DNA from: JAAYJR01 sp964545315
GTDB lineage: Bacteria > Bacteroidota > Bacteroidia > Bacteroidales > Prolixibacteraceae
DNA length: 33,572 nucleotides
Assembly (NCBI GenBank): GCA_964545315.1
Contig: CAZJGI010000035.1
Coordinates: 1-33,572, forward strand
Direction: 5' to 3'
The notes beneath the pieces were generated by a model that was given only the letters and a program-made list of their open reading frames with translations, did not search any database and was not told the DNA's origin. Below, piece after piece: positions 17,913 to 25,978 of this stretch; position 1 is the stretch's first letter, and every line of letters starts with the position of its first letter. A program made the position numbers and the translations under genes.

Positions 17913-19030
17913 AGAAGGTACTCTTTATTGATCGTGACGGAACATTGATATATGAACCAAGTGATGAACAAATAGACTCACTCGAAAAGCTTGAATTTAT
18001 CCCGGGAGTATTCAGAAGTCTTTATAAAATACAGAAGCTGAAGGAGTACGAATTTGTTATTGTTTCCAATCAGGACGGACTTGGCACAAGTTCATTTCCT
18101 GAAAATCATTTCTGGCCTGCCCATAATAAAATGCTTAATGCATTTAAAAATGAAGATATCCTGTTTGATGATATTCTGATCGATAGAAGCAAACCGGAAG
18201 ATAACTCCCCAAACAGAAAACCCGGAACAGGTCTGTTGGGTAAATACATGAAAGAGGATTACAACCTGGCCTCCAGTTATGTAATTGGTGACCGTTTGTC
18301 TGATATTGAGCTGGCAAAAAACCTCGGAGCCCGTGGCATACTCTTAAATGATGGCAGTTTAACAGAACAACTTAAAAAGAAGGGACTGGAGAATTACTGC
18401 GCTTTAGTAGCCTCACACTGGGATGAGATTTACAAATTCCTGGCTGCTCCGGCAAGAATAGCAGAAATCAACCGCAAAACCAATGAAACTGATGTAACAG
18501 TTACACTAAATCTTGACGGAACCGGGAAATCTAATATAAAAACCGGCCTTAACTTTTTCAACCATATGCTTGATCAAATAGGAAGGCATGGAGGATTCGA
18601 CCTCAATATTTATGTAAAAGGCGACCTTGAGGTAGATGAACACCACACCATTGAAGATACGGCCCTGGCCCTTGGTGAAGCCTTTAAAAAAGCATTGGGA
18701 GATAAAAGAGGAATTGAACGGTATGGATTCTCTCTTCCAATGGATGATTCGCTGGCTTCCGTGGCTATCGATTTTGGAGGCCGTCCCTGGCTGGTTTGGG
18801 AAGTTGAATTTAAAAGGGAAAAAGTTGGGGATGTCCCTACAGAAATGTTTATGCATTTCTTTAAATCCTTCTCTGATACCGCTTTATGTAATTTGAATAT
18901 TAAAGCTGAAGGAACAAACGAACATCATAAAATAGAAGCTGTTTTTAAGTCCTTCTCAAAAGCATTAAAAGCAGCAGTAAAACATGACCCGGGAAATATA
19001 CAGATACCAACAACCAAGGGTGTCATATAA
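17909..19030 (+). CDS. hisB: Bifunctional histidinol-phosphatase / imidazoleglycerol-phosphate dehydratase
   Basis: 373 residues with two domains. Residues 1 to about 165 are a HAD-type phosphatase with Asp8 and Asp10 in F-I-D-R-D-G-T and a later V-I-G-D-R-L-S-D. From about residue 182 the imidazoleglycerol-phosphate dehydratase domain follows, with its two metal-binding motifs H-H-T-I-E-D-T (about 244) and E-H-H-K-I-E-A (about 338). The fusion is the same as in E. coli HisB and is common in Bacteroidota. It catalyses two non-consecutive steps, dehydration of imidazole-glycerol-P and dephosphorylation of histidinol-P. ATG 17909 overlaps the hisC stop. Confidence 0.97.
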   Translation: MKKVLFIDRDGTLIYEPSDEQIDSLEKLEFIPGVFRSLYKIQKLKEYEFVIVSNQDGLGTSSFPENHFWPAHNKMLNAFKNEDILFDDILIDRSKPEDNSPNRKPGTGLLGKYMKEDYNLASSYVIGDRLSDIELAKNLGARGILLNDGSLTEQLKKKGLENYCALVASHWDEIYKFLAAPARIAEINRKTNETDVTVTLNLDGTGKSNIKTGLNFFNHMLDQIGRHGGFDLNIYVKGDLEVDEHHTIEDTALALGEAFKKALGDKRGIERYGFSLPMDDSLASVAIDFGGRPWLVWEVEFKREKVGDVPTEMFMHFFKSFSDTALCNLNIKAEGTNEHHKIEAVFKSFSKALKAAVKHDPGNIQIPTTKGVI

Positions 19031-19066
19031 AATACTGTAATATATTAAATTGTTTAAATTCATCCA

Positions 19067-19951
19067 GTGAAGACGATTAAGCCTCTGAGAGAAAAAAAGA
19101 ATACTGCAATTTTGCTCATTTACTGTCCCGACAAGCAGGGAATTTTAGCTACAGTAACAGAATTTCTGAACAATAACCGTGGCAATATCATTTATCTTGA
19201 TCAGCATGTAGACAGGGAAGAGCATATTTTTTATATGCGGGTTGAGTGGGAATTAGAACAATTTGCTATTCCTAAAGATAAAATAGGAGAATATTTTAAT
19301 ACCTTGATAGGCAACCCATTAAATATGAGGTGGTGGTTATACTTCTATGACGAAATACCACGGATGGCCCTTTTTGTTTCTAAAATGCCACATTGTCTGT
19401 TCGATATTCTGGCACGTTATACAGCAGGTGAATGGGATGTTGAGATACCTATGATCATTAGCAACCACGAATTACTTAAACCTGTTGCCGAAAGGTTTGG
19501 AATAGACTACTATTATTTTCCATTGACAAAAGAGAATAAAACAGAACAGGAACAAAAGGAATTAGAATTACTAAAGAACTACAAAGTAGATTTTATTGTT
19601 CTTGCACGCTATATGCAAATACTATCAGAATCTTTTACCAGGCAGTTTCCCAATAAAATTATCAATATACACCACTCCTTTCTTCCGGCATTTGCCGGCG
19701 CTAAACCATATCATGCGGCCCACGACAGAGGTGTAAAGGTAATTGGGGCAACCAGCCATTATGTTACATCGGAGCTGGATGGAGGCCCTATTATTGAACA
19801 GGATGTGACCAGATGCAGTCACTTTGATACTGTTCAAAGCCTTATCCGTAAGGGACGTGACCTTGAAAAAATAGTTCTTTCCCAGGCAGTATATAAACAC
19901 TTACAAAGAAAAATACTGGTATATAATAACAGAACAGTAGTGTTTAATTAA
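19067..19951 (+). CDS. purU: Formyltetrahydrofolate deformylase
   Basis: 294 residues from a GTG start at 19067. An N-terminal ACT domain (about 14-90, I-L-L-I-Y-C-P-D-K-Q-G-I-L-A) is followed by a formyltransferase-like hydrolase domain. Catalytic residues are Asn200, His202 (N-I-H-H-S-F-L-P) and Asp238 (E-L-D-G-G-P-I), as in E. coli PurU. It hydrolyses 10-formyl-THF to formate and THF, balancing one-carbon pools and supplying formate for PurT. It is placed between hisB and hisH with 36- and 15-base gaps, so it should be co-transcribed with the his genes. A metabolic link is possible because histidine synthesis releases AICAR, which re-enters purine synthesis by consuming 10-formyl-THF. Confidence 0.96.
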   Translation: MKTIKPLREKKNTAILLIYCPDKQGILATVTEFLNNNRGNIIYLDQHVDREEHIFYMRVEWELEQFAIPKDKIGEYFNTLIGNPLNMRWWLYFYDEIPRMALFVSKMPHCLFDILARYTAGEWDVEIPMIISNHELLKPVAERFGIDYYYFPLTKENKTEQEQKELELLKNYKVDFIVLARYMQILSESFTRQFPNKIINIHHSFLPAFAGAKPYHAAHDRGVKVIGATSHYVTSELDGGPIIEQDVTRCSHFDTVQSLIRKGRDLEKIVLSQAVYKHLQRKILVYNNRTVVFN

Positions 19952-19966
19952 TTAAATTACTTTTAT

Positions 19967-20599
19967 ATGAATGTAGTAATTATTAAATATAATGCCGGTA
20001 ATATTGAATCAGTAAAAAATGCTGTTAACAGGTTAGGAATAGATGCAGAGATCACAGATGATCATGAAAAGATAAGGAATGCAGATAAAGTAATCTTCCC
20101 GGGTGTTGGAGAAGCAACGAAAACAATGGAATACCTTTATGCCAATAAACTGGATAAGTTAATTTTGAGCCTCAAACAACCTGTTTTGGGAATTTGTCTT
20201 GGATTACAACTAATGTGTTCTTATTCAGAAGAGGGTAATATTAAATGTCTTGGAATATTTAATGAAACAGTAAAAAAATTCAGGCCCTCACCGGGTGAGG
20301 AATATACTTCGAAAGTTCCTCATATGGGCTGGAATTCCATAACCGGATTAAATAGTGACCTGTTTGCAGGAATTGTTGAAAATGAATATGTATATTTTGT
20401 TCATTCATATTTTGCAGGTTTGGGCCCGCATACTGCAGCTGTCTGCAATTATATTGTTCCATTCAGTGCAGCTCTGAATAAAGACAACTTTTATGCAACG
20501 CAGTTTCACCCTGAAAAAAGTGGCAAAGCAGGTGCTGTAATATTGCAAAACTTTTTAAATCCTGATCTCACTTTAAAAAGTCAAAATTTTAAAAGATAA
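19967..20599 (+). CDS. hisH: Imidazole glycerol phosphate synthase glutaminase subunit
   Basis: 210-residue class I glutamine amidotransferase. The catalytic triad is Cys77 in L-G-I-C-L-G-L-Q, with His181 and Glu183 in Q-F-H-P-E-K-S. An oxyanion-region P-G-V-G is at about 45-48, and P-H-M-G-W-N-S is typical of HisH. It supplies ammonia to HisF, which must be encoded elsewhere because neither hisF nor hisA follows. ATG 19967 lies 15 bases after purU. A 78-base gap with no clear terminator separates it from argB. Confidence 0.96.
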   Translation: MNVVIIKYNAGNIESVKNAVNRLGIDAEITDDHEKIRNADKVIFPGVGEATKTMEYLYANKLDKLILSLKQPVLGICLGLQLMCSYSEEGNIKCLGIFNETVKKFRPSPGEEYTSKVPHMGWNSITGLNSDLFAGIVENEYVYFVHSYFAGLGPHTAAVCNYIVPFSAALNKDNFYATQFHPEKSGKAGAVILQNFLNPDLTLKSQNFKR

Positions 20600-20677
20600 T
20601 AATTTTATATAATTTGTTTGATAGGGACGCTTCAGGGCTTATCAACCCAGTCTCAATCTTAAATCGTAAAAAGGACT

Positions 20678-21445
20678 ATGGATAATTTAAAAATAATAAA
20701 AGTAGGAGGTAAGGTTGTTGAAGACCCCGAGTTCCTTCAGAACCTGTTAGATCAATTTATGACCATTTCCGGGTATAAAATTCTCATACACGGTGGAGGG
20801 CCGGCAGCTACCAATCTTGCTGCACAACTCGGAATAGAAACCCAAATGGTTAACGGACGAAGAATTACTGATAAAGCGATGCTCGAAGTTGCAACAATGG
20901 TATATGCTGGTTCTGTTAATAAAAAAATTGTAGCCGGATTGCAGGCCAGAGGCTGTAATGCTCTGGGATTAACAGGTGCAGATATGAATTTAATGAAAGC
21001 AAACAAACGGCCGGTTGGGGATATTGATTATGGTTATGTGGGAGATATTCAAAATGTTAACAGCCGCGAACTGCGATGGTTAATTAATGAAAACATAGTT
21101 CCTGTCATTGCTCCCCTCACCCATGACGGTAAAGGGAATCTTCTTAATACAAATGCTGATACCGTGGCTTCTGAAATTGCTATCGAGCTGGCTAATTATT
21201 TCGAAGTATTTCTGGTTTACTGTTTCGAAATGCGGGGGGTTCTCCTCGATCCTGATGATGAAAAAAGTGTAATCCCTGAACTTGACATGCATCATTTCAA
21301 AAAGTATCAGGAAAATGGTACGATAAGCAAAGGTATGATACCCAAACTTGAAAACGGATTTCGTGCAAAACAGAGTGGTGTAAAAGAGGTATTAATCACA
21401 AATGCGAGCCACATTTCATTCGGCAAGGGTACAAGGCTACTATAA
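20678..21445 (+). CDS. argB: Acetylglutamate (or succinylglutamate) kinase
   Basis: 255-residue amino-acid kinase fold protein. It has K-V-G-G-K-V at residues 8-13, H-G-G-G-P-A at 39-44, the substrate-binding N-G-R-R-I-T-D, and late N-T-N-A-D-T-V-A-S-E and S-K-G-M-I-P-K-L motifs. The stretch L-V-Y-C-F-E-M-R-G-V-L is typical of Bacteroidota ArgB. It phosphorylates N-acetyl-L-glutamate in arginine synthesis. In several Bacteroidota the acyl group is succinyl, so the substrate is uncertain. It has a short C-terminus and probably no arginine-feedback extension. It is on the same strand as the his genes but 78 bases behind hisH, and may be the last cistron. Other arg genes are not in the window. 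Confidence 0.95.
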   Translation: MDNLKIIKVGGKVVEDPEFLQNLLDQFMTISGYKILIHGGGPAATNLAAQLGIETQMVNGRRITDKAMLEVATMVYAGSVNKKIVAGLQARGCNALGLTGADMNLMKANKRPVGDIDYGYVGDIQNVNSRELRWLINENIVPVIAPLTHDGKGNLLNTNADTVASEIAIELANYFEVFLVYCFEMRGVLLDPDDEKSVIPELDMHHFKKYQENGTISKGMIPKLENGFRAKQSGVKEVLITNASHISFGKGTRLL

Positions 21446-21496
21446 TCTCATTATTCTGTTCACCGAAATAAAGCAGAAAATTTATAGTTAATCTCA

Positions 21497-22654
21497 CTAA
21501 AACATGTCCTTCATCTTTTCAAAAAAACTTTTTTCCTCAGCAGAAGGGCCTTCCTGAAATGAAGAAGAATTCATTAATTTTTCAAGTAACCGCCTATCTT
21601 CCGAACTTAATTTTTTAGGTATCCATACATGAACTCTAACAAGAAGGTCTCCTCTGCCATAGCCGTTAACATCGGGTAATCCTTTCCCTCTCAGTCTTAA
21701 TATTTTTTCCGGTTGTGTACCGGCATCAATTTTCACTTTCACTTTACTATCGACAGTAGGTATCTCGGCAGTTGTACCCAAAGTTATTTCAGGAAATGAC
21801 AAGAACAAATTATAGATCAGGTTATTGCCTTCACGCACCAGTTCGGGATGATCTTCTTCAGTTATTACAACCAATAAGTCGCCGTTCATGCCTCCCCTGC
21901 GGGCGGCATTACCTTTCCCTGATACATTCATTTGCATCCCTTCCCCAACTCCTGCAGGTATATTTATCGTAATAACCTCCTCATCACGAATAACCCCCTC
22001 TCCCGCACAATAATGACATTTTTCAGTGATTATCTTACCTTCGCCCTGGCAAGTCGGGCAGGCTGAAGTAGTTTGCATTTGTCCCAGCAAAGTATTTGTT
22101 ATCCGGGTAACACGACCTGAACCCCGGCATGTTGAACAAGTGGAATAAGAAGTACTGTCTTTTGCTCCGGTACCATTACATTTACTGCACTTTACATACT
22201 TTTTTACCTTAATCTTCTTCTCAACACCCGTTGAAATCTCACTAAGGTTCAGTTTAACTTTAACCCTAAGGTCAGATCCTCTGCTGACATGTCTTCTTGT
22301 GGTTTGGCTGCGTGAACCGCCAAAACCGCTAAAACCACCAAAATGTCCGCCAAAAATATCTCCAAAAGCTGAAAATATATCTTCAATATCGGAAAATCCG
22401 CCAAAACCTGATCCGCCACCATATGACCCACCCATACCTGCATGGCCGAACTGATCATATCTTTGCTTCTTTTCCGGATCACGAAGTACTTCATATGCCT
22501 CAGCTGCCTCCTTAAATTTCTCCTCCGACTCCTTGTCGCCGGGATTCTTGTCAGGATGATACTTAAGGGCTTGCTTGCGATATGCTTTTTTTATCTCATC
22601 TGCTGTTGCATCCTTACCAACACCCAATACTTCATAATAATCTCTTTTCGCCAT
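21497..22654 (-). CDS. dnaJ: Chaperone DnaJ (type I J-protein)
   Basis: 385 residues from ATG 22654. A TTG two codons upstream is less likely because the family starts M-A-K-R-D-Y-Y. The J domain has H-P-D at 33-35, then a Gly/Phe-rich linker of about 60 residues. Four zinc-binding C-x-x-C-x-G-x-G repeats follow (C-S-K-C-N-G-T-G, C-S-T-C-R-G-S-G, C-P-T-C-Q-G-E-G, C-H-Y-C-A-G-E-G), and then two C-terminal substrate-binding domains. It delivers unfolded proteins to DnaK and stimulates its ATPase. It lies 15 bases after grpE on the same strand; dnaK is not in the window. A TAATTTTG box ends three bases before the ATG and could be an internal promoter. Confidence 0.97.
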   Translation of the reverse strand: MAKRDYYEVLGVGKDATADEIKKAYRKQALKYHPDKNPGDKESEEKFKEAAEAYEVLRDPEKKQRYDQFGHAGMGGSYGGGSGFGGFSDIEDIFSAFGDIFGGHFGGFSGFGGSRSQTTRRHVSRGSDLRVKVKLNLSEISTGVEKKIKVKKYVKCSKCNGTGAKDSTSYSTCSTCRGSGRVTRITNTLLGQMQTTSACPTCQGEGKIITEKCHYCAGEGVIRDEEVITINIPAGVGEGMQMNVSGKGNAARRGGMNGDLLVVITEEDHPELVREGNNLIYNLFLSFPEITLGTTAEIPTVDSKVKVKIDAGTQPEKILRLRGKGLPDVNGYGRGDLLVRVHVWIPKKLSSEDRRLLEKLMNSSSFQEGPSAEEKSFFEKMKDMF

Positions 22655-22669
22655 TTTCAAAATTATATT

Positions 22670-23299
22670 TTATTCACCTATCACAACCTTGGCAAAGCGT
22701 ATAACTTTGTCATTCAGTGTATAACCCTTTTGTATCACTTCCAGAATCTTTCCTTTTAGCTTTTCTTCCGGTGCAGGTACCTTAGTTATTGCTTCATGAT
22801 GGTCAACATCAAAATCTTTATGTATTGCTTCTATTTCTCTTACATTATTTCTTGACAAAAAATCTTTAAACTTATTATATATAAGGACTATACCTTGCTT
22901 TACAGAATCAGTATCAGGAACTTCCTTCAATGTGCCGATCGCTCTTTCAAAATCATCGATCACCGGTAATATACTCTCAAGTACGGCCTCACCACCCGAT
23001 TTTATAAGTTCAGCCTTTTCTCTTATTGTCCGCTTACGGTAATTGTCAAACTCTGCCTGAAGTCGTAAATGTTTATCTGATAATTCCAGAACTTTCGATT
23101 CCAGTTCCTGTATTTTTACATCACTTTTTTCTTTGCCGGATTTCCTTTTCTTATCCTCCTTATGTCCAGCATGTTTATCTTCCTTAACATCTTCTCTGTC
23201 TTTAGTTATTACGTTTTCAGCATTGCCTTGCTGTCCTTCTGCTTCCTTTACGGTTTCTTTATTCTCTTTAGCATGGTTCGTTATATTGTCCGCAGTCAT
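22670..23299 (-). CDS. grpE: Nucleotide exchange factor GrpE
   Basis: 209 residues from ATG 23299. A longer frame from GTG 23371 would start inside a perfect hairpin and add an unlikely hydrophobic tail, so it was not chosen. The first ~75 residues are charged, Lys/Glu-rich and disordered. A long dimerising helix follows (L-R-L-Q-A-E-F-D-N-Y-R-K-R-T), and then the beta domain ending in G-Y-T-L-N-D-K-V-I-R-F-A-K-V. It exchanges ADP for ATP on DnaK. It is paired with dnaJ, as is common in Bacteroidota. The region upstream (23300-23434) has no recognisable CIRCE element but holds a distinctive three-arm inverted repeat. Confidence 0.96.
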   Translation of the reverse strand: MTADNITNHAKENKETVKEAEGQQGNAENVITKDREDVKEDKHAGHKEDKKRKSGKEKSDVKIQELESKVLELSDKHLRLQAEFDNYRKRTIREKAELIKSGGEAVLESILPVIDDFERAIGTLKEVPDTDSVKQGIVLIYNKFKDFLSRNNVREIEAIHKDFDVDHHEAITKVPAPEEKLKGKILEVIQKGYTLNDKVIRFAKVVIGE

Positions 23300-23359
23300 G
23301 TCAATTAATTTTAATATGTATCCGATATAAACAAAAAATTTGCCAATAATATATAAAAG

Positions 23360-23399
23360 ACAAATTGGCACCTGTTTCTGAATTTAAGTGCCAATTTGT
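23360..23399 (-). terminator. Perfect 12-bp inverted repeat after tlpA / before grpE
   Basis: ACAAATTGGCAC (23360-23371) and GTGCCAATTTGT (23388-23399) are exact complements with a 16-base loop. Read on the minus strand it follows the tlpA stop and is trailed by CTTTTATAT, so it may act as an imperfect terminator. It could equally be an operator or 5'-UTR structure for grpE. A third arm at 23341-23347 can pair with the 23364-23370 segment. Confidence 0.55.
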
Positions 23400-23434
23400 A
23401 ATAATTCAAAGCTATTAGTCAGGATTGTCATAAC

Positions 23435-23950
23435 TTACTTCACTAATTTTTGAAGAGTTTCTTCCAGTTCATGTCCTCTAAGATTAGTGGCTATTATTAC
23501 TCCATCAGCATCAATTAAAAAATTTGATGGTATTCTTCTGACACCATAAATTGCGGCATATTTGGAATACCAGCCTTTCAAATCGCTGATATGATATTCC
23601 CAATCAAGCTTATCATCTTTAACTGCCTTTCTCCATGCAGTTTCTGTGCGGTCAAGTGACACACTGAAAATAGTGAATCCTTTGCCGTTTTTAAAATTTT
23701 TATTCATATATTTTGAATATACACTTACCAGCACCGGATTTTCCTGACGGCATGGACCGCACCACGCTGCCCAAAAATCCAGCAGTACAACTTTTCCATT
23801 TGTATCAGACAATTTTACTGTTTTGCCGTCTAATGATTTTCCTGTAATGTCGGGTGCTTTATTCCCAATTTTAATGCCCAATTTAGGTTGTGAAAAAGAA
23901 GTTAATGAAATTAACATTAATAAGAGGGTGAATAATCCGGCTCGTTTCAT
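23435..23950 (-). CDS. TlpA-family thiol-disulfide oxidoreductase, exported
   Basis: 171 residues from ATG 23950. Longer in-frame starts would overlap murA and lack a signal peptide. Residues 1-21 form a signal peptide (K-R-A-G-L-F-T-L-L-L-M-L, then S-F-S-Q). The thioredoxin fold carries W-C-G-P-C at 63-67 and a cis-Pro in R-R-I-P-S-N-F. This is the AhpC/TSA-redoxin TlpA/ResA-like type that reduces or exchanges disulfides in the periplasm, for example in cytochrome c maturation or protein quality control. The precise partner is unknown. It starts just after the murA stop on the same strand and is probably in one transcript with it. A hairpin lies downstream. Confidence 0.93.
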   Translation of the reverse strand: MKRAGLFTLLLMLISLTSFSQPKLGIKIGNKAPDITGKSLDGKTVKLSDTNGKVVLLDFWAAWCGPCRQENPVLVSVYSKYMNKNFKNGKGFTIFSVSLDRTETAWRKAVKDDKLDWEYHISDLKGWYSKYAAIYGVRRIPSNFLIDADGVIIATNLRGHELEETLQKLVK

Positions 23951-23960
23951 ATTGTTAAGG

Positions 23961-25265
23961 TTATAATCTTGAAATTCTGGCTCCAATTTTATTTAACCTG
24001 GTTTCAATATTTTCGTAACCACGGTCTATCTGTTCAATATTCTCGATTACACTTATGCCTTCAGCAGACATTGCAGCTATCAGAAGGGCTATTCCTGCCC
24101 TGATATCGGGAGATGTCATTTTTGTCGCCCTCAGGCAATGTTCTCTATTAAGTCCAATTACTGTTGCCCTGTGAGGATCGCATAAAATTATCCGCGCTCC
24201 CATGTCAATCAGCTTGTCGACAAAAAACAGACGACTTTCAAACATCTTCTGATGGATCAGCAGACTTCCTTTTGCCTGAATAGCAACGACAAGTATGACA
24301 CTCAGCAGATCGGGTGTTAATCCCGGCCAGGGAGCATCTGAAATAGTCATTATTGAACCATCGATATAATTTTCAATTTCATAGTTTTGGGTATCACTCA
24401 CTACCAAATCATTTCCATCCTGTTCCACTTTAATTCCCAGCTTTCTAAAGGAGGCAGGGATTATTCCCAGGATTGCTGCATCAACATTTTTTATAGTGAT
24501 ATCTGAGGCCGTCATAGCAGCCAGACCAATAAAACTTCCTACTTCAATCATATCAGGCATGATATGATGAACACATCCGCCAAGAGATTTACATCCCTCA
24601 ATAGTCAATAGATTTGAGCCAACACCTGAGATATTTGCCCCCATGGATATCAGCATTTTACAGAGCTGTTGAATATAAGGTTCACAGGCAGCATTATAAA
24701 TTGTAGTTATTCCGTCTGCTAAAACAGCCGCCATCAGAATATTGGCAGTCCCTGTAACAGATGCCTCCTCAAGAAGCATATAAGTACCTTTCAGCCTCGA
24801 TGCTGATACAGAATAATAACGATTCTTCTCATCAAAACTAAAAACAGCTCCAAGTCGTTGCAGACCCTCAAAATGAGTATCTATTCTCCGCCGTCCTATT
24901 TTATCACCACCCGGCTGAGGAATAAAACCTTGTCCAAACCGTGCAAGCAGCGGACCTATTATCATAACAGAGCCTCTCAATGTTGCAGCCTGCATTGCAT
25001 AATCTTCTGTTCTCAGATAATCAATATTTATATTAGCTGCATTAAAAATATATGTGCCTTTACTTAATCGGTTTACCTGAACTCCAAGTCCCTTAAGAAT
25101 ATCAATAAGTTTAAATACATCCCTTATCTCAGGAATATTGGTGATTTTTACATCTGAAGAAGTTAAAAGCACTGCACATATTACTTCTAATGCTTCATTC
25201 TTGGCTCCCTGGGGTTCCAAAGATCCCTTTAAATGATAACCTCCCTCAACCTGAAATGATGCCAT
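23961..25265 (-). CDS. murA: UDP-N-acetylglucosamine 1-carboxyvinyltransferase, predicted fosfomycin-insensitive
   Basis: 434 residues of the EPSP-synthase fold. Lys22-Asn23 (G-A-K-N-E-A) match the E. coli substrate-binding residues. The catalytic loop reads Q-P-G-G-D-K-I-G-R-R-R, so Asp121 stands where E. coli has Cys115, the residue alkylated by fosfomycin. Asp-type MurA enzymes (mycobacteria, chlamydiae) are active but resistant to the drug. It transfers enolpyruvate from PEP to UDP-GlcNAc, the first committed step of peptidoglycan synthesis. It lies 14 bases after the DUF4290 gene and just before tlpA on the same strand. Confidence 0.96.
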   Translation of the reverse strand: MASFQVEGGYHLKGSLEPQGAKNEALEVICAVLLTSSDVKITNIPEIRDVFKLIDILKGLGVQVNRLSKGTYIFNAANINIDYLRTEDYAMQAATLRGSVMIIGPLLARFGQGFIPQPGGDKIGRRRIDTHFEGLQRLGAVFSFDEKNRYYSVSASRLKGTYMLLEEASVTGTANILMAAVLADGITTIYNAACEPYIQQLCKMLISMGANISGVGSNLLTIEGCKSLGGCVHHIMPDMIEVGSFIGLAAMTASDITIKNVDAAILGIIPASFRKLGIKVEQDGNDLVVSDTQNYEIENYIDGSIMTISDAPWPGLTPDLLSVILVVAIQAKGSLLIHQKMFESRLFFVDKLIDMGARIILCDPHRATVIGLNREHCLRATKMTSPDIRAGIALLIAAMSAEGISVIENIEQIDRGYENIETRLNKIGARISRL

Positions 25266-25279
25266 TATCTATGATTTAG

Positions 25280-25864
25280 TTATTTCTTTTTTTTCTTCTT
25301 TTTGGGAGGAGCAGCTTTTACTTCTGCAAGTCTAAGTCCTGACGGAACTTTTAACTTATGATCTGACATCTCCTCAAGATCTTGAAATATTTTATCATCA
25401 TCAACTGAATCTTTATTCCAGGCAATATATAATTTCTTCATCTGGCTTGCAATCTGTTCAATTAGTATCCGTTGCTCATCACCCTCCATTTTGATTGCTG
25501 TCTCTATCATATTTGTAATTATCAAACCATAATGCCTGTATTTTAATGTATGCTGGTTATAAGGCACTTTACCAGGTTTTTCATGTAAAATGTCCGGTGA
25601 AGGTGGGTCATAAGGATAATCTATATCTAACTTAAAATCAGTCATTATTGCCAGATGATCCCATAGCTTATGTTTGAATTCAGGCACGTCCCGGAGATAT
25701 GGATATAAATTTCCCATCACGTCAATAATCGTCTGGGCAGCGCGGTTACGCTTTTCCCGATCTTCTATTGTCATCAGGTGATCAACCATATTTTGAATAT
25801 TCCTTCCATATTCCGGCATAGGAAGTTTTTTTCTTTTTGTATTGTAATCAATAAAAATTGGCAT
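25280..25864 (-). CDS. DUF4290 family protein
   Basis: 194 residues from ATG 25864; a TTG three codons upstream is the alternative. It matches my memory of the Bacteroidota-specific DUF4290 family: early F-I-D-Y-N-T and M-P-E-Y-G-R-N-I-Q-N-M-V, then R-N-R-A-A-Q-T-I-I-D-V-M-G-N-L, and P-Y-N-Q-H-T-L-K-Y-R-H-Y-G. It is soluble and largely helical, with no signal peptide. The C-terminus is P-P followed by seven lysines, a basic tail that could bind nucleic acid or membrane. Function is unknown. Placement immediately before murA suggests a link to cell-wall synthesis or growth, but this is inference from position only. Confidence 0.85.
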   Translation of the reverse strand: MPIFIDYNTKRKKLPMPEYGRNIQNMVDHLMTIEDREKRNRAAQTIIDVMGNLYPYLRDVPEFKHKLWDHLAIMTDFKLDIDYPYDPPSPDILHEKPGKVPYNQHTLKYRHYGLIITNMIETAIKMEGDEQRILIEQIASQMKKLYIAWNKDSVDDDKIFQDLEEMSDHKLKVPSGLRLAEVKAAPPKKKKKKK

Positions 25865-25917
25865 TTCTTTCAATTTTGAAACTGTTTAATCCGGTTAAAT
25901 AATAATATAAACTATTA

Positions 25918-25948
25918 CAAAACTAATCATTTCCCGGCAATATCCAAT
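25918..25948 (-). promoter_or_regulatory. Candidate promoter for DUF4290-murA-tlpA
   Basis: On the minus strand, ATTG (25948-25945), 19 bases, then TAGTTTTG (25925-25918). This fits the Bacteroidota TTTG-N19-TAnnTTTG layout with one -33 mismatch. It lies between the uvrD stop and the DUF4290 start, leaving a leader of about 45 bases. Confidence 0.5.
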
Positions 25949-25978
25949 CTTCGCCATTAGGTTTGTAAATTATAATCT

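Noticed and set aside
20600..20677. Arginine leader peptide or second attenuator before argB
   Set aside because: The short frame there (from TTG 20639) contains no Arg codons, and no terminator with a T-run is present.
23300..23371. 24-residue N-terminal extension of GrpE from GTG 23371
   Set aside because: It would begin inside a perfect hairpin and add a hydrophobic segment foreign to GrpE; ATG 23299 gives a normal acidic N-terminus.
23360..23399. CIRCE element or sigma-54 promoter upstream of grpE
   Set aside because: The repeat does not match the CIRCE consensus (TTAGCACTC-N9-GAGTGCTAA). TGGCAC is present, but the required GC of the -12 element is missing on both strands.
25911..25978. 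Protein-like reading after the pcrA stop (Y-K-P-N-G-E-D-W-I-L-P-G)
   Set aside because: It is 22 codons between stops with no start codon, and it overlaps a good promoter candidate, so it is most likely chance.
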